A DNA stretch of 15,906 nt, from contig CAYZSE010000080.1 of the NCBI GenBank assembly GCA_964481035.1, forward strand, positions 1-15,906, given 5' to 3'. The notes under the pieces were generated by a model. It saw only the letters and a program-made list of their open reading frames with translations. It searched no databases and had not been told where the DNA came from. Below are positions 15,018 to 15,906 of this stretch, piece by piece (position 1 is the first letter of the stretch; each line of letters starts with the position of its first letter). The position numbers and the translations under genes are program-made. The DNA is from JAAAPF01 sp964481035 (lineage in GTDB: Bacteria > Pseudomonadota > Alphaproteobacteria > Geminicoccales > Geminicoccaceae).

Positions 15018-15683
15018 ATGAAGGAATGCGTCTTCGCCGATCGGCGTGCCGCCGGTCGCGCGCTGGGGGCGCAGTTGCGGCGCCGGCCGCCGCCCGACCC
15101 GGTCGTGCTCGCCTTGCCGCGCGGCGGGGTGCCCGTGGCGCTCGAGGTCGCGGCCGCGCTCGACTGCCCGCTCGATCTTCTGCTCGTGCGCAAGGTCGGC
15201 GCGCCCGGCCAGCCGGAGTTCGCCCTCGCCGCGGTGGTCGACGGCACGCCGCCGCAGCTCGTTCTCAACCCCGAGACGGCGGCGTTCGCGCGCGGCGACG
15301 AGGCGTATCTGCGGGCCGGCGAGGCGGAGGCGCGCGCCGAGATCAGCCGCCGCCGCCAAGTCTATCTCGAAGGCCGCCAGGCGACCTCGCTCGCCGGCCG
15401 GACGGCGCTGCTCGTCGACGACGGGATCGCCACGGGCACGACGATGTTGGCCGCCGTCCGCGGCGTGCGCGCCGGTGGCGCGGCGCGGGTGGTGGTGGCG
15501 GTGCCGGTGGCGCCGGTCGATGCGATCGTCGCGCTGGAGCGTGAAGCCGACGAGGTCGTCTGCCTCGCGACACCCGAGCCCTTCTTCGCCGTCGGCCACC
15601 ACTACGCCGACTTCCACCAGGTCGACGACGACGAGCTCGTCGCGCTGATGCGGAGCGCCGGTGACAGCGAGGCCCGGTCGTGA
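15018..15683 (+). CDS. phosphoribosyltransferase of the COG1926 type
   Basis: The 221-residue protein carries a clear PRPP loop, LLVDDGIATGT (131-141). It also has the features that mark this subgroup: LALPRGGVPVA (31-41), RKVGAPGQPEFALAAV (58-73) and the C-terminal YADFHQVDDDEL (196-207). The base or other acceptor it ribosylates is unknown for the subgroup. These genes often occur beside stress or hypoxia genes, which fits the neighbouring PRPP synthetase and nicotinate phosphoribosyltransferase. ATG 15018 is chosen for the purine-rich AAGGAAGGG directly upstream. In-frame starts further upstream would add a non-conserved tail. Its stop is 2 bp from the stop of the convergent 62-residue gene. 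Confidence 0.88.
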   Translation: MKECVFADRRAAGRALGAQLRRRPPPDPVVLALPRGGVPVALEVAAALDCPLDLLLVRKVGAPGQPEFALAAVVDGTPPQLVLNPETAAFARGDEAYLRAGEAEARAEISRRRQVYLEGRQATSLAGRTALLVDDGIATGTTMLAAVRGVRAGGAARVVVAVPVAPVDAIVALEREADEVVCLATPEPFFAVGHHYADFHQVDDDELVALMRSAGDSEARS

Positions 15684-15685
15684 GC

Positions 15686-15874
15686 TCAGAACAGCGAGCG
15701 CCAGTCGCCGAGCTGCTTGAGTGCCGCCTTGGGCAACGTGATGACGAGGCGCTCGCCGGCGTCGTTGCTGAGCGCGACGACGATCGCCGCCTGTGTCCGG
15801 GTCACCACGCTCGCCTGGCTGAAGGTGAGCGTGCCGGTGAACGCCGACGTCTCGATCTGTACCTGGGTTTCCAT
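15686..15874 (-). CDS. 62-residue orphan protein, probably beta-rich
   Basis: The product METQVQIETSAFTGTLTF... alternates polar and hydrophobic residues as in short beta strands (ETQVQIE, GTLTF, AAIVVAL, ERLVITLP). It ends in a helix-like ALKQLGDWRSLF. No signal peptide, cysteine or known motif is present and I do not recognise a family. The ATG at 15874 has GAGGAGG 5 nt upstream. A GTG immediately before it (15877) is too close to that site. Composition is much less Arg/Ala-skewed than shadow frames in this DNA, which supports real coding. It ends 2 bp from the phosphoribosyltransferase stop and its promoter lies at or beyond the right edge. Confidence 0.7.
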   Translation of the reverse strand: METQVQIETSAFTGTLTFSQASVVTRTQAAIVVALSNDAGERLVITLPKAALKQLGDWRSLF

Positions 15875-15906
15875 CACCGCCTCCTCTGCACCGAGCCGCG
15901 CGCATG

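Noticed and set aside
14742..15905. Upstream extension of the kinase frame to the right edge (723 codons in total)
   Set aside because: The added part is Arg/His-rich, antisense to the well-supported phosphoribosyltransferase and 62-residue genes, and not protein-like.

Overview
The window is very GC-rich (by eye above 70%) and carries two 100-base runs of N, so it is a scaffolded draft assembly. A ubiquinone-type (UbiH-like) hydroxylase, a chaperone-usher pilus operon, a HisJ/LAO-like binding protein and an FNR/FixK-type operator together suggest a proteobacterium. The codon usage and the 'ADPGNAGWQRDLS' TPR units fit a high-GC alphaproteobacterium. No rRNA, tRNA, CRISPR, transposase or phage gene was seen.

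Layout. 1-172: probable first codons of a leftward gene at the left edge. 173-1556 (+): membrane-anchored TPR protein whose near-identical 144-bp repeats coincide with the first gap. 1612-2376 (-): orphan basic-amino-acid-type periplasmic binding protein, separated from the TPR gene by a hairpin. 2433-3988 (-): FAD monooxygenase of the UbiH family, translationally coupled to a DCC-family thiol protein. 4100-4468 (+): cupin lacking the usual metal histidines. 4558-4917 (+): small anchored or secreted protein. 4925-9085 (-): compact four-gene alpha-type (CS1/TcfC-like) chaperone-usher operon in the order pilin, second pilin-like subunit, usher, chaperone, preceded by an AT-rich upstream region. 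9275-10543 (-): DUF2254 membrane protein holding the second gap. 10598-11944 (-): nicotinate phosphoribosyltransferase. 12067-13747 (+): CBS-CBS-BON protein followed by a divergent ribose-phosphate pyrophosphokinase. 13734-14741 (-): stand-alone kinase-like protein of the COG2187 type. 15018-15683 (+): PRPP-loop phosphoribosyltransferase. 15686-15874 (-): 62-residue orphan.

The right third reads as a PRPP/NAD module. One gene makes PRPP (12767-13747), two products are expected to use it (10598-11944 and 15018-15683), and a nucleotide-sensing CBS-BON protein sits in the same transcript as the synthetase. The divergent pncB and CBS-prs promoters share a perfect 14-bp FNR/FixK-type palindrome (TTGAC-N4-GTCAA, 11994-12007). 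On each side a 4/6 match to the -10 hexamer lies exactly 22 nt from the box, the geometry of a class II FNR promoter in both directions. This suggests joint induction of PRPP supply and NAD salvage under low oxygen.

The most interesting structural observation is in the pilus operon. The two subunits are recognisably homologous, but the second lacks the roughly 20-residue N-terminal extension that would act as donor strand. That is what a single-domain tip or initiating subunit would look like.
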